DNA of 64,000 bases from Ecytonucleospora hepatopenaei. Lineage: Eukaryota > Microsporidia > Enterocytozoonidae. The DNA lies in the NCBI GenBank assembly GCA_026692725.1, contig JAPMUG010000006.1, forward strand, positions 124,001 through 188,000, read 5' to 3'. Below, piece after piece: positions 21,023 to 31,652 of this stretch. Below the pieces are notes generated by a model, which did no database searches, was not told the origin of the DNA, and saw only the letters and a program-made list of their open reading frames with translations. A program made the translations under genes and the position numbers. Numbering within the stretch: the stretch's first letter is position 1; each line of letters starts with the position of its first letter.

Positions 21023-21121
21023 ATGATAAAAGAATGTTTTATATTTATATGTCTACTAACACTAATATGGTTAATATATAATTATACATTTGATGATATG
21101 CATTATGAATATATAAAATAG
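21023..21121 (+). CDS. Possible 32-residue single-pass membrane peptide
   Basis: The reading frame MIKECFIFICLLTLIWLIYN followed by a short acidic tail begins at an ATG after a satellite-rich gap. It has one membrane segment. It could be a genuine small membrane protein or chance; there is no homologue I can name. Confidence 0.2.
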   Translation: MIKECFIFICLLTLIWLIYNYTFDDMHYEYIK

Positions 21122-21456
21122 AATAAAATATAAAATAGTAAATAATTTACATAATAGCAAATAATTTATATAATAGTAAAATAGTAAATATTTAACATTT
21201 TATATAATGGTATAAAAATATAAAAGTTAACCCTTAATAAAATATATACTAGTAAACTATATACTAATAATATATACTAATAAAATATATAATAATAAAA
21301 TATATACTAGTAAACTATATACTAGTAAACTATATACTAATAAAATATTATAGTAAAATATATACTAATAAAATATATATTATAGTATTAAAATACATTA
21401 AATAATAAACTATATACTATTAAAATACATTAAATAATAAACTATATTAATATTAT

Positions 21457-21666
21457 ATGCTTAATAAAAATATAAATAATACTATTACATCAACAACAGA
21501 AGGTAAAATAAAAAGATTAAAACTAACCAGAGAGAAGAAAGTAACATGGACCAAAGACACAATAGACAACAGTAAGATGAATAGAAAGAAGTCAAAGGTA
21601 TGCTGCATATACCACAGAGAAGAGTTAGATGAGCCATGTGATAGGAATAAATATGAAAGACAATAG
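21457..21666 (+). CDS. YPI1: Type 1 phosphatase inhibitor, YPI1 / inhibitor-3 family
   Basis: The 69-residue protein contains the family core KKVTWTKDTIDNSKMNRKKS followed by KVCCIYHRE. This matches the RVTWTEDVVDNE-x-MGRKSSKCCCIY block by which YPI1/PPP1R11 proteins bind protein phosphatase 1 (the KVTW is the RVxF-type docking motif). Yeast Ypi1 has 155 residues, so this is nearly reduced to the core. It is likely nuclear, controlling the PP1 catalytic subunit. Confidence 0.85.
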   Translation: MLNKNINNTITSTTEGKIKRLKLTREKKVTWTKDTIDNSKMNRKKSKVCCIYHREELDEPCDRNKYERQ

Positions 21667-21861
21667 AAATATATAAATATATAAATATATAAATATAATA
21701 TAATAAAATATTTAAACATTTAACAATTAATGTATGATAAAATAAAATAATATTTTTTAACCCTATAAAATATAAAATATAAAATATTTAATAACAATAT
21801 ATTTAATATATATATTTTTATAACAATATATTTTTATATATTAAATATATAATTAGTATAA

Positions 21862-23709
21862 ATGCAATATTTTAAAAATAAACAAGAAATGCTAATAAAA
21901 ATGACTGATTTAGCCAAGCACAACAGTATATTAAAAATAATATCTAACAATGAGTATACAATATCATTTGTATGTGAAAACAACCAGTGCGAAGCAATGA
22001 TCAGTGGAGTGTACAACACCAACACAGGGACATATGCCCTAGTAAGGTGTAATTTCAATCACAAGTGTTCATCAAACACAGATGTGATATCAAAGTGTAT
22101 AATAAAGTATATATACAATACATTGCACAATACATATAATATATATAACAGTAACACAAATACATATAACAGTAATATATGTAATACATATAACAGTAAT
22201 ATATGTAATACATATAACAGTAATATATGTAATAATATAATATCTAAGTTAACATCTAAATTAATGGCTATGAATTATACAGTTGGTTATTTTGAAACAT
22301 TTGCATATTATACATATGTATATAATAATATATTATATAATAATATAAATAACAATAATACATTATATAACAGTAATATAAATAACAATACAAACAATAT
22401 AAACAATATAAACAATATAAATAATATACAATATAATGATATATATAATAATATAAAAATATTAGTAAAGAATTGTATCATATCATTTGATAATGAATTC
22501 AACATGGTAAATACCACCAATAGCATATCAACTGATTATGGTGATAGTTGGTGGTATTATACCAATAACTCATATAGCATACTTAGACCAGTCAGAGAAA
22601 TAAAAGTATATAACATGATACACTATACAATGATAATAGGAATAGCATATGATAATAATGATAATGGTATAATATCATCATTATATATTAGTAACAGTAA
22701 TATATGTAATAATATAAATAACAGTAATATAAGTAATACTAATATAAATATAAATATAAATAACAGTAATATATGTAATATATGTAATTTTATTAAATGT
22801 GAATCTATACATAATACTATATATAATAATATTACTTATCTTATTGATTATGATACTAATATTATAGATATACTACTATCACTACATGTAAATATATTCA
22901 TAAAGAGTAGAAGTATAATACATAGGGTAATAAGTAATATAGAGGGAATAACAGAAGAAGAAATATTAGATATATTTATAATATTAAATTATAATATATA
23001 TAATGATAATAGTAAGTTATATGATAATAATAATATATATAATAGTAAGTTATATAATGATAGTAATTTATATGATAATTTATATAATGATAATAATAAT
23101 TTATATAATGATAATAATTTATATAATATTTTAGTTAGTAATGTTAAATACCACCCTAAATATTTCATTAGATACTTTAATAACCACTCTCTGTTTAACT
23201 TACATAACACTGTTTACACTGACATCGACCATATTACTGATGATATTGCTCACATGGACATGTTTGATGCTATTAACCTTATTTTATATAACATTAGTGA
23301 GGAAATAAGAATATTACAGAAAGATTATGATGAGAATATATTGAGTGATAATGGTAATAATATATTAAATAACATACTAATACATACTAATAGTAATATA
23401 AGTAATAATTTATATGATGAAAATATAAGTAATATAAATAATAATTTATATAATGAAAATATTACTAATAATTCTATATGTAACTGTTCTAAATATAATG
23501 AATATAATATAACATGTAAACATATTATAAACAACAGTAATATAAATAACAATAACAGTAACAGTAATATTGATATATCTTTATATGCTAGTCAGTATTA
23601 TCATAAACATTATATTAATAATATTATAAATGTAAAACCATTAATAAATATGGGACCAGGGATGTATAGAAATTTAAAACATAAAATTAAGATTATGAAT
23701 AAGAAATGA
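21862..23709 (+). CDS. MULE transposase-derived protein with SWIM-like zinc motif, Asn-rich
   Basis: The 615-residue protein has the domain order of Mutator-like transposases. Near residues 30-75 there is a zinc-finger-like stretch (CENNQCEAMIS ... RCNFNHKCS). In the middle MIHYTMIIGIAYDNNDNGII resembles the segment after the first catalytic Asp (LL-A-G-DGN-I-P). Near the C-terminus CNCSKYNEYNITCKHII matches a SWIM CxC-CxH motif, followed by YASQYYHKHYINN. Long Asn-rich inserts with NSNICNTY repeats split the domains. No terminal inverted repeats were seen, so it may be a domesticated single-copy gene. Assignment is by pattern only. Confidence 0.5.
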   Translation: MQYFKNKQEMLIKMTDLAKHNSILKIISNNEYTISFVCENNQCEAMISGVYNTNTGTYALVRCNFNHKCSSNTDVISKCIIKYIYNTLHNTYNIYNSNTNTYNSNICNTYNSNICNTYNSNICNNIISKLTSKLMAMNYTVGYFETFAYYTYVYNNILYNNINNNNTLYNSNINNNTNNINNINNINNIQYNDIYNNIKILVKNCIISFDNEFNMVNTTNSISTDYGDSWWYYTNNSYSILRPVREIKVYNMIHYTMIIGIAYDNNDNGIISSLYISNSNICNNINNSNISNTNINININNSNICNICNFIKCESIHNTIYNNITYLIDYDTNIIDILLSLHVNIFIKSRSIIHRVISNIEGITEEEILDIFIILNYNIYNDNSKLYDNNNIYNSKLYNDSNLYDNLYNDNNNLYNDNNLYNILVSNVKYHPKYFIRYFNNHSLFNLHNTVYTDIDHITDDIAHMDMFDAINLILYNISEEIRILQKDYDENILSDNGNNILNNILIHTNSNISNNLYDENISNINNNLYNENITNNSICNCSKYNEYNITCKHIINNSNINNNNSNSNIDISLYASQYYHKHYINNIINVKPLINMGPGMYRNLKHKIKIMNKK

Positions 23710-24025
23710 TATAATTTATATTAAAACATTACATTATAGAAATATAGTTATATAGTTATTATATTAAAAATATTTATATAGATATATAATATACTTTATT
23801 AAATTACATTAAAAATATAATACACTTTATTAAATTATGGTTATATTTTTAAGGTTATTTATTGTTTATATAAAAATAGAAAATTATTTAGCCCATATAA
23901 TAATATAATAATATAATAATATTAAATATTTTTAAAATATAATAATATAATAATATTAGTTTATAGTTTATTAAATACAGTTTATATATATTAAATATAG
24001 TGTTATATATTTTATAATATAACTT
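23710..24025. other. AT-rich spacer
   Basis: AATAATATAATA-type simple repeats are present around 23895-23960. CCC occurs at 23892-23894 but is too far from the next ATG to be a start-proximal motif. No gene is seen. Confidence 0.5.
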
Positions 24026-25279
24026 ATGTCAGTTAAAGTTAATTGTTTATGGCATGATAAAATATATAATTTTATTTTTAAATCTACATCAATTATATTA
24101 AATTATACTAATACTAATATAAATAACATTAATACTAATACTAATACTAACAATACTACTGATATTAATTTAATTGAAATATTTTATAATGATATTACTA
24201 ATATTCAAATTAAAAACACTGATAAAAATGGTAGACCTAAATATTTTATTAAGATTATATATAAAGGTGATAAAAGTATAATAATAGAATTTAATAATAT
24301 AAATTTAAGAGAATTAGTTAAGTCAATATTATTATGTAGTAGTTTAAGCAATAATACCAATAATACTAATAATACTAATAATACCAATAATACTAATAAT
24401 ACTAATAATAGTAATAATGTTAGTTTACATAAAAAATCTTTTTATTTTCTATTTAAAAATAATCAAATATTTATGGATATTTTTATTCATATAAATAAGC
24501 CATTAGATATATTTTATAATATTTATAAAACTAGTAGATTTTATACCAATACATGTAATAATAATATATTAAATAATACTAATGTATCAAATAATACTAA
24601 TGTATTAAATAATGAATTTGATATTTTACTTGATAAACATATGAGTTTACATTATAATACTGACACTTCTAATTTCAATAGCATAAATAAAAAGACATTT
24701 ACAATGGAAAATAACACATATAAAGAAAAAGAGATAAAAATAGAAAGGAAGAAAATAGATTTTGAACCATTTGACATATTTATAGGAAATAACAATAATA
24801 TAAATAATATAAATATAGATAATATACAAAATGATATAAATAATTTAAATATACAAAATGATATAAATACATATAATACTGATAATAAGTTATATAATGA
24901 TAATACTAATACTAATAATAAGTTATATAATGATAATGTAATATCATTTACTGATTATATTAATAATAAATATAATGCTAATAATTATATTTTATATAAG
25001 GAACCTGTTCATTTTGATTTTGATTGCTGTGATTTAGAAACAGCTAGAGAATTTTGTAGGCTGTTATGCAGTAAAAAACAAGAAATAAATAAAATAAATA
25101 ATAAAAATAACAATACCACCATAAAGAGTGATATTTTAAAAGAATATTTAAAAGAATATGACGAGATAAAAAATAAGGCTATGGAATTTAGTAAAGAATT
25201 TAAAAGTATGGTAGCAGGTAAATATGGAGAAGAGGCTATTAAATATATAACAACAATATTACCAGAGAATTATATATAG
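24026..25279 (+). CDS. Asn-rich protein with PH-like N-terminus, possible TFIIH subunit TFB1
   Basis: The 417-residue product starts with a stretch resembling the TFB1/p62 PH domain (LIEIFYNDITNIQIKNTD, then FIKIIYKGDKSIIIEFNN and a helix LRELVKSILLC). A BSD-like segment follows (FLFKNNQIFMDIF ... YKTSRF). The C-terminal third is helical and charged (EYLKEYDEIKNKAMEFSKEF). Asn/Thr tandem tracts separate the parts. TFB1 would be a core TFIIH subunit in transcription and repair. The match is weak and unaligned; other PH-domain proteins remain possible. Confidence 0.35.
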   Translation: MSVKVNCLWHDKIYNFIFKSTSIILNYTNTNINNINTNTNTNNTTDINLIEIFYNDITNIQIKNTDKNGRPKYFIKIIYKGDKSIIIEFNNINLRELVKSILLCSSLSNNTNNTNNTNNTNNTNNTNNSNNVSLHKKSFYFLFKNNQIFMDIFIHINKPLDIFYNIYKTSRFYTNTCNNNILNNTNVSNNTNVLNNEFDILLDKHMSLHYNTDTSNFNSINKKTFTMENNTYKEKEIKIERKKIDFEPFDIFIGNNNNINNINIDNIQNDINNLNIQNDINTYNTDNKLYNDNTNTNNKLYNDNVISFTDYINNKYNANNYILYKEPVHFDFDCCDLETAREFCRLLCSKKQEINKINNKNNNTTIKSDILKEYLKEYDEIKNKAMEFSKEFKSMVAGKYGEEAIKYITTILPENYI

Positions 25280-25439
25280 TATAAAAATAAAATATATTAT
25301 AAAATATATAATAAAATACATTATTTATAAAGATATTATTTATATTTAAAAAAATATTATTTATATTTTAATAAAATACAATATTTATAAACATATTATT
25401 TATATTTTAATAAAATACAATATTTATAAATAATTTTAA

Positions 25440-26342
25440 TCATATCGTATTTTCTTCATTAACTATTCCTCTTTTATCATCTCTTGTTACCTGCATATAT
25501 ATAAATCCTATTGCACAACATAATACTAGAAGTGCTCCACTGGCTGCTAACATATACATCATTATTTGACTTATTGTCATTTTTTGCTTTCTACTGGTAT
25601 CTTTTGGCACAAAGTCATCTGTTCTAACCTCGACCCTTATTTGAGACTCTGTATGCACATGTGTAATTTTAGTGGTAAGAAGTTCAGTGGATAAAGTTGT
25701 TTTTCCAGCTTTATTTAAAACTTTTAAGGCATTTAAATCTAAACAAAGAATATTTGCAAACTTTAAATTATTAACATTATTTTTTATATTGTTATTATTG
25801 TTTATGTTATTATGCTTAAAACAATTGCCATTATGTATAAATGGATAATTATTAAGTTTATGTTGGTCTATTATATAATTGAGTTCTTTATATAAAAACT
25901 CACCAGTATCCATATTTAACTTAATTAGCTCATCCTTTTTAATATTACTCTTTATTGTTTTATTTTGGTAATCTATGCTAGATAGTTTTTCTTTAAGGTT
26001 AAAATAGATACCACCACTTCCTACTACCTTAAACCCACCATCTATAAGTTTTACATGTACATCATCCAATAGGCGTATAATTTGGTTATTTTCATTTTTA
26101 AGAATGGTATCCCTAAGTATTTTATAACCAACATTAGCATAATAGTAGGTATTGCCATTAACATAAAAATAGCTGTGTCTGGTGGCAGGATTTACGTCCA
26201 TAACAAAGCACACAAGTGATCCACTGGGCAGAAACAAAGAAGAGTTGAAATCCAATCTTTCTTCCTTAACTCCATTATTTCCCCTTAAAAAAGAAGCAAA
26301 GCAGAAAAGCAGCAAAATTCTATTAAAATCTGAAAAGTGCAT
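25440..26342 (-). CDS. Type I membrane protein with signal peptide, family unknown
   Basis: The 300-residue protein has an N-terminal hydrophobic stretch (ILLLFCFASFLRG), an ectodomain containing an Asn tract, one strong membrane helix near residues 257-280 (MMYMLAASGALLVLCCAIGF) and a short charged tail (RDDKRG). The topology equals that of the products at 48525 and 54244. No domain is recognised. It is likely a surface or endomembrane protein specific to this lineage. Confidence 0.7.
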   Translation of the reverse strand: MHFSDFNRILLLFCFASFLRGNNGVKEERLDFNSSLFLPSGSLVCFVMDVNPATRHSYFYVNGNTYYYANVGYKILRDTILKNENNQIIRLLDDVHVKLIDGGFKVVGSGGIYFNLKEKLSSIDYQNKTIKSNIKKDELIKLNMDTGEFLYKELNYIIDQHKLNNYPFIHNGNCFKHNNINNNNNIKNNVNNLKFANILCLDLNALKVLNKAGKTTLSTELLTTKITHVHTESQIRVEVRTDDFVPKDTSRKQKMTISQIMMYMLAASGALLVLCCAIGFIYMQVTRDDKRGIVNEENTI

Positions 26343-26746
26343 AATTTAAAACTATTGATTAATAATTAAATATTGTGTATTTATAAAACAATATATAATT
26401 AAATATATAATCAAATATATAATCAAAGATATAATTAAATAGAATATAAAATAAAATAAAATATTTAAAATATATTATAAATTCTCCTTAAATTTATATT
26501 TTATATTTTAAATATAATTTAAATATAACTTTATATATAATTCTATTATGTTATATTAATCTATTTTTAAAGTATATTAGTATATTATATTATTTTATAG
26601 TATTTTATAGTATTTTATAGTATTTTAGTTTATAGTTTAGTTTATACTTTAATATATTATATTATATTATATTATATTATATTATATTTTATTTTATATT
26701 TTAGTTTATATTATATTTTATTTTTTTATTCAAGGGGTATAATAAA
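26343..26746. other. AT-rich spacer with simple repeats
   Basis: The spacer has ATATTATATTATATT and TATTTTATAG tandem stretches at 26580-26700. It ends with AGGGG at 26732-26736, ten bases before the ATG of the Sm-like gene. No gene is seen in between. Confidence 0.5.
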
Positions 26747-26917
26747 ATGTCTTTAAACATATATTTAAATAAAGAAGTAGTTATAGCATTTAAAGATGGA
26801 ACACAAATAAAAAGAGAGTTAATAGCATATGATGAACATCACAATATTTTAGTAAAGAATAATGAAGGAACTACATTTTATAGAGGAGAGTGTATAATAT
26901 GCATAGGAGTAGAATAA
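26747..26917 (+). CDS. Sm-like protein (SmG/LSM7 type)
   Basis: The 56-residue protein is an Sm fold with little else. The Sm1 part is NKEVVIAFKDGTQIKRELIAYD with HHNILV at the position of the usual MNLVL, and the Sm2 part is YRGECIICIG in place of VRGNSIV. The short loop between Sm1 and Sm2 and the tight ends fit SmG or LSM7. It would take part in a heptameric ring in splicing or RNA decay. A GGGG motif ends ten bases upstream of the start, and PTH2 follows after 33 bases. Confidence 0.6.
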   Translation: MSLNIYLNKEVVIAFKDGTQIKRELIAYDEHHNILVKNNEGTTFYRGECIICIGVE

Positions 26918-26947
26918 AAATATTATAAAATATAAATAATATTTTAA

Positions 26948-26950
26948 CCC
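26948..26950 (+). promoter_or_regulatory. CCC directly before PTH2 start
   Basis: CCC abuts the ATG at 26951, within a 33-base intergenic gap. Confidence 0.6.
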
Positions 26951-27712
26951 ATGTCATTTTTGAATAATTTACATAATAATTTATATTCTTTATATTATAA
27001 TAATATAATATATAGTAATTTATATAATAAATATATTAGTAAATACATTACATTATTTATATATTTATATATATCATATAAAATAATAATTTATTTATAT
27101 AGATTAATAAAATATATTTATAATAAAATAAACAATACTAATAATGTATTAAATAATAAATTAAATACTAACACTAATAAATGTAATAAATGTAATAAAT
27201 GTAATAAATGTAATAAATGTAATAAATGTAATAAATGTAATAAATGTAATAAATGTAATAAATATACAAACAAAGATATGAAAATATTATTTATAGTTAA
27301 TACTGATTTAAAAATGGGAAAAGGTAAAATTATTAGTCAATGTATGCATGCATATGATGGTATATTAGATTATATACAATATAACAACAATAACAATACA
27401 AATACATATAATAATGATTATAACACTAATTATAATGATTATAATGATTATAATATCAATAATTTAAATTATAATATCAATTATATTAAATATTCTGCAT
27501 GGAAATATAATGGATGTGCTAAAATTGTAGTAAAAGGTACAACAGATGATATTATAAATATAAATAATAAATTACCATATAATCTGCTACACTATATGGT
27601 AACAGATGCAGGTAGAACACAGATAGTACCAAATTCCAAGACAGTGTTAGCAATAGGACCAGATGAAAGTGAAATAATAGATGAATATTGCAAGCATTTA
27701 AAATTATTATAA
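26951..27712 (+). CDS. PTH2: Peptidyl-tRNA hydrolase 2
   Basis: This 253-residue enzyme releases tRNA from stalled peptidyl-tRNA. The PTH2 domain starts with ILFIVNTDLKMGKGKI and SQCMHAYDG, and ends with LLHYMVTDAGRTQIVPNSKT, VLAIGPDES and HLKLL, all family signatures. An N-terminal hydrophobic stretch (about residues 30-55) suggests membrane anchoring, as in yeast and human PTH2. Between anchor and domain lies a perfect tandem of about nine Cys-Asn-Lys units (nt 27181-27255). A second Asn/Tyr/Asp-rich insert interrupts the catalytic domain. CCC abuts the start. Confidence 0.93.
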   Translation: MSFLNNLHNNLYSLYYNNIIYSNLYNKYISKYITLFIYLYISYKIIIYLYRLIKYIYNKINNTNNVLNNKLNTNTNKCNKCNKCNKCNKCNKCNKCNKCNKCNKYTNKDMKILFIVNTDLKMGKGKIISQCMHAYDGILDYIQYNNNNNTNTYNNDYNTNYNDYNDYNINNLNYNINYIKYSAWKYNGCAKIVVKGTTDDIININNKLPYNLLHYMVTDAGRTQIVPNSKTVLAIGPDESEIIDEYCKHLKLL

Positions 27713-27746
27713 AAAATAGAATAAATTATATAAAATATTATACATA

Positions 27747-29208
27747 CAGTGTTACGCAAAAGTATAGAGACTGTACTTTTTGAGGGCAAAATAAAAATTT
27801 TATATAAGTTTTTTTCTTAAAAAATCAATATTAAAAATTTTTATTAAAAACTGATCAAATCCCCCTATTTATTATTAAATTTTAAGTATAAAATGTATAT
27901 TAAAAATTTATTTACCCTGATCAATAAATTTTTAACTACGCAAAAATATTGAGAATTTAATAATTTATTTTATCTCCACGGTTTTTAAGAACTTCCTTGC
28001 AACGTTTTTTCATTGACGCTACAAGTTTTTTAATTAAATTATCTGGGATTGTTTCCCATGCTTGTAAAATTGCCTTTTTCAGGTCCTTTTTTGATCTAAA
28101 AGGAATACCTGATTCATATACCCTACGGACCAACCAGCCCCACAAATTTTCAATTGGATTAAGGTCCGGGGAGCATGAGGGCCATTCTAATACTGTAATA
28201 CCCTTTTCCTCAAAAAATCCTACCATTTCTCCCTTTACATGGACACTTGCATTATCTTGCTGATAAATTAAATTTTCATCAGTGTTCAAAATGTAAGGTA
28301 CTATGATCTTGTTCATCATTTTTTGTATGAACCTGACGTCATAGTACCTTCTATGAACTCAAGATGCAAAGTTCCATGTACGGTAAATGCTCCCCAGACC
28401 ATTAAACTTCCTCCCCCTTGCTGTCTCTTAGAAAAAACCTGATCAGGTAAGGCCGGATCATACCAATGGTAGTTTAAACCATCTGGACCATCAAGATTAA
28501 ACTTTTTTTCATCAGAAAAAATAACCTTGTCCCAATAGATGTGATCTAACGCCCAATCAAACCTATCTTTTTTTTCTTCTCATCGAGATTAAAACAAGCT
28601 TTCTTTTTTCCCCATTTTCTTTGCTCATTTTCTCTTATGGCCCTTAAAACAGTATCATGTGATACCTTTAAATTCAGTTCTTTAATAATTTTACTACATG
28701 TTGCCTTTTCTTGAACTGATTTTTTTAATATCAATTTTAATACCCTTTTTGATATTAATCTAGGTCTTCCTGGGCGCGATTTTTTTTCTAAAGACTCTTC
28801 TTGATTCCAAACACGGTATATGGTAGATCTTGACCTACCTGTTATACGCTTTGTTTGGATCCAAGTCATATTTTCATCTCTGCACCTTAAGATATTGTTT
28901 TTTTCAATTTCAGTTAAATGTTTTTTCAACGGAATGCCTAATTTTTACATAAAAATTTATTAAAAAATGACGAGGGAAAATTTTATTGATTAAACTATTA
29001 ATTTTTGATTGATTCTCAATACTTTTGCGTACTTGATTTTTAAAAATTTATTATTTATACCACTAAATTTTAAAACACAACATATGAAGACAAACTATAA
29101 AAATATTTGAAAATTTTATTCAATTTTAAAGGGTCTTTTAAAGGAAATATACAGTAGCATGATTAGTTGAGCATTTTTTATTCGTCTCAATACTTATGCG
29201 TACTACTG
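27747..29208. mobile_element. Mariner/Tc1-type DNA transposon with nested inverted repeats
   Basis: The element is 1462 bases, flanked by TA on both sides (27745-27746 and 29209-29210), the expected target duplication. The outer inverted repeats (27747-27771 and 29184-29208) share ACGCA-AAGTAT-GAGAC. A second, inner pair of related repeats lies at 27937-27955 and 29013-29031, about 180 bases inside each end. This makes an IR/DR layout like that of Sleeping Beauty-type Tc1 elements. The transposase gene is on the minus strand and is frameshifted. Confidence 0.93.
27957..28929 (-). pseudogene. DD34E transposase, two frameshifts
   Basis: The minus-strand frame starts at 28929 with paired-type helix-turn-helix domains (ITGRSRSTIYRVW, SRPGRPRLI basic linker). 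It shifts at a T8 run (about 28568-28575, A8 on the coding strand), and continues in another frame with the first catalytic Asp (VIFSDEKKFNLDG) and LMVWGAF. It shifts again at a T6 run (28319-28324), and ends at 27957. The last part has the second Asp in YQQDNASVH and, 34 residues later, the Glu in LNPIENLWG, giving DD34E. Both lesions are one-base changes in homopolymers, so decay or sequencing error are both possible. Confidence 0.9.
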
Positions 29209-29751
29209 TATTTATAAGAATATATTTAATTAATTATAATTTAATAAAGTATTATACTAATATATTTATTTAAAATGTATGGTTAAATATCTATTTAACC
29301 TTATTATAATTCCATGGAATCTAACATATATAATTATATTATGTAACTATAAGGAATTAAGGTTAAAAAATAAACATAAATAAATTTTTTAAAAAATAAC
29401 CCATATATGTTATAAAATAATATGTTATAAAATAATATGATATTTATAATATGTTATTTATAATATGTTATAAAATAATATGTTATTATAATATGTTATT
29501 ATTATAATATGATATTGTTATAATATGATATTGTTATAATATGTTATTAACATATATAGAAGTATCTGTCTTAAGGGATATACTTAATAGAATATTCTTT
29601 ACACCAGATATATACAACTGTATTATATAATAAATACAAAACATTTATAATAAATTATATATTTATATATTTATATTTAATAATTAGTATTATATTATAA
29701 TTTATTTATATTATATTATATATTAGTATTATATATTATTATAATTTAATT
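29209..29751. other. AT-rich spacer
   Basis: The spacer has repeated AATATGTTAT- and ATAATATGATATT-type units (29400-29545) and TATATTATA runs near the DPH1 stop. No gene is seen. Confidence 0.5.
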
Positions 29752-31278
29752 CTATTTATACATACCCCATTCACTCTTCCTCTCTATATCATAATAATCC
29801 ATTTCATATTTCCTTACTATATCTTCTATATTCCCCAATACTTCATATGCATTAAGCAATGGTTTTTTATATGTGCTACCCCAGTCAATGCTAAGACGAG
29901 GGCACCCCACCTGCACAAAAGCATCAATGTAAGGGAAGGTGTCAAGAGTATGTTCATTGATTTCATTAATGATAATTTTATAAATCTTAACATTTTTATT
30001 GCCATTATTACCATATGTATTAGTATTACATATATTACTGTTATATGTATTAGTATTACTACATATATTACTGTTATATATATTAGTATTATAATAATTA
30101 TATATTTTATTATATATTCTATTAATTAACTTTTTATTACCTTGTTTACCTAATCCACTTAATATAATACCAATATTAAAGGTATTACTGTTATTTATAT
30201 TATTAGTATAATTTATATTATTATTGTTTTTTATAATATTATTGGTATTTATACTATTACTGCTATTTATATTATTATATAATATATTTATATCTTTTAT
30301 TCTATTCTCTACCATCCTATCATTATCATAATACTCTCTACTCATTACCTTCTTATATGGACAATACTTATAAAATATCACATTCCTATTCTTTATCATT
30401 GCTGCTTCCATATGGAACCTACCATCCCCTATGTACACGCATATGTTAGTGGTAATGGTGGGAGAAGTGCATCCCAATACTTCACCCCTGCTCAGTGGTT
30501 TGGCCTGTGGGACAACAGTGATATCACTGAGTTTATTATAAATTAAATTAATGGTATTATTAAATTGGATAGTACCAATTAATGATATTTTATTATTTAA
30601 TATATTATCATTATTTAATATATTATCATCATATATTTTTCTTATTATTTTTATTATATGCTCTACATCTATTATTATATCTACAAATATATATAATACC
30701 CTTACACTCATATCTGATACACTGATCAAACAGCTGTGTCCATAATGTATGAGTATGTCACATGGCACACTATCATCTACACAGCATGCACCATATACCA
30801 CATCATTAAGGATGGTAACATTGGCATTATAGTGGGTGGTGATATAATTGATAAGGATAGGGGCATATGATAATAGACCATCAGGGAATTGCATATTAAT
30901 GAATATTGTATTATTATATATATTGTTATTTATATTACTGTTTATATTGTTATATATATTACTGTTTATATTGTTATTTATATTATTAGTATAATTTATA
31001 TTACTGTTTATATTGTTAGTATTATTTATATTACTGTTTATATTGTTAGTATTATTTAAATTCTTTTCTCTTTGTATTTTTCCTAATAATTTCATTGTTT
31101 TTGGTATTTCAAAATTATAATTAGATGGTAATCCATTAAGAGTATTAGGCCATATTATATTATCATTATTGTTATTATTGTTATTGTTAGTATTACTGTT
31201 GTTATTGTTAGTGTTATTATTACTGTTATTGTTATTATTAGTATTATTAGTATTTAATGTATCTTTTAAATTGATCAT
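29752..31278 (-). CDS. DPH1: Diphthamide synthesis protein DPH1
   Basis: The 508-residue radical-SAM-like enzyme transfers the aminocarboxypropyl group to the histidine of elongation factor 2, acting with DPH2. LPSNYNFEIPKT, INMQFPDGLL, DVVYGACCVDD (first cluster Cys), HYGHSCLI, LYIFVDI, PLSRGEVLGCTSP (second Cys), GDGRFHMEA and VQVGCPRLSIDWG (third Cys) are all DPH1-type. Asn-rich tandem tracts lie at the N-terminus, before INMQFPDG, and before and after the GIILSGLGKQG segment. The Cys residues expected for the 4Fe-4S cluster are retained. GGG lies 14 bases upstream of the start on the coding strand. Confidence 0.93.
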   Translation of the reverse strand: MINLKDTLNTNNTNNNNNSNNNTNNNNSNTNNNNNNNNDNIIWPNTLNGLPSNYNFEIPKTMKLLGKIQREKNLNNTNNINSNINNTNNINSNINYTNNINNNINSNIYNNINSNINNNIYNNTIFINMQFPDGLLSYAPILINYITTHYNANVTILNDVVYGACCVDDSVPCDILIHYGHSCLISVSDMSVRVLYIFVDIIIDVEHIIKIIRKIYDDNILNNDNILNNKISLIGTIQFNNTINLIYNKLSDITVVPQAKPLSRGEVLGCTSPTITTNICVYIGDGRFHMEAAMIKNRNVIFYKYCPYKKVMSREYYDNDRMVENRIKDINILYNNINSSNSINTNNIIKNNNNINYTNNINNSNTFNIGIILSGLGKQGNKKLINRIYNKIYNYYNTNIYNSNICSNTNTYNSNICNTNTYGNNGNKNVKIYKIIINEINEHTLDTFPYIDAFVQVGCPRLSIDWGSTYKKPLLNAYEVLGNIEDIVRKYEMDYYDIERKSEWGMYK

Positions 31279-31652
31279 ATAATATTTTTATACCCTTATA
31301 TAATAAAATTATTTATAAAATATTTATAAAATATTTATAAAATATTTATAAAATATTTATAAAATTATTTATATCATAATAAATATTTTAATTTTTTATA
31401 CCCTTATATTTAACATATTAACATAATATATAATATAAAATATAATATAATAATATAATATAATATAATATAATAACATAATATAAAATACATATTAATA
31501 TATTATAATTTGATATAATACTTATTTAATATTTAATTTAAAAGAATATATTTTATTAATATTTTTATTTATAAACAATATAATACAGTATATAAATATA
31601 AATTAATATATAATATAATTAATATATAATATAATTTAATATATTAATCAAT
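31279..31652. other. AT-rich divergent spacer between DPH1 and the next gene
   Basis: AAAATATTTAT units repeat at 31305-31365 and TATAATATAA at 31425-31485. CCC (31293-31295) lies close to the DPH1 start. The spacer separates two divergent genes and so must hold both promoters. Confidence 0.5.
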
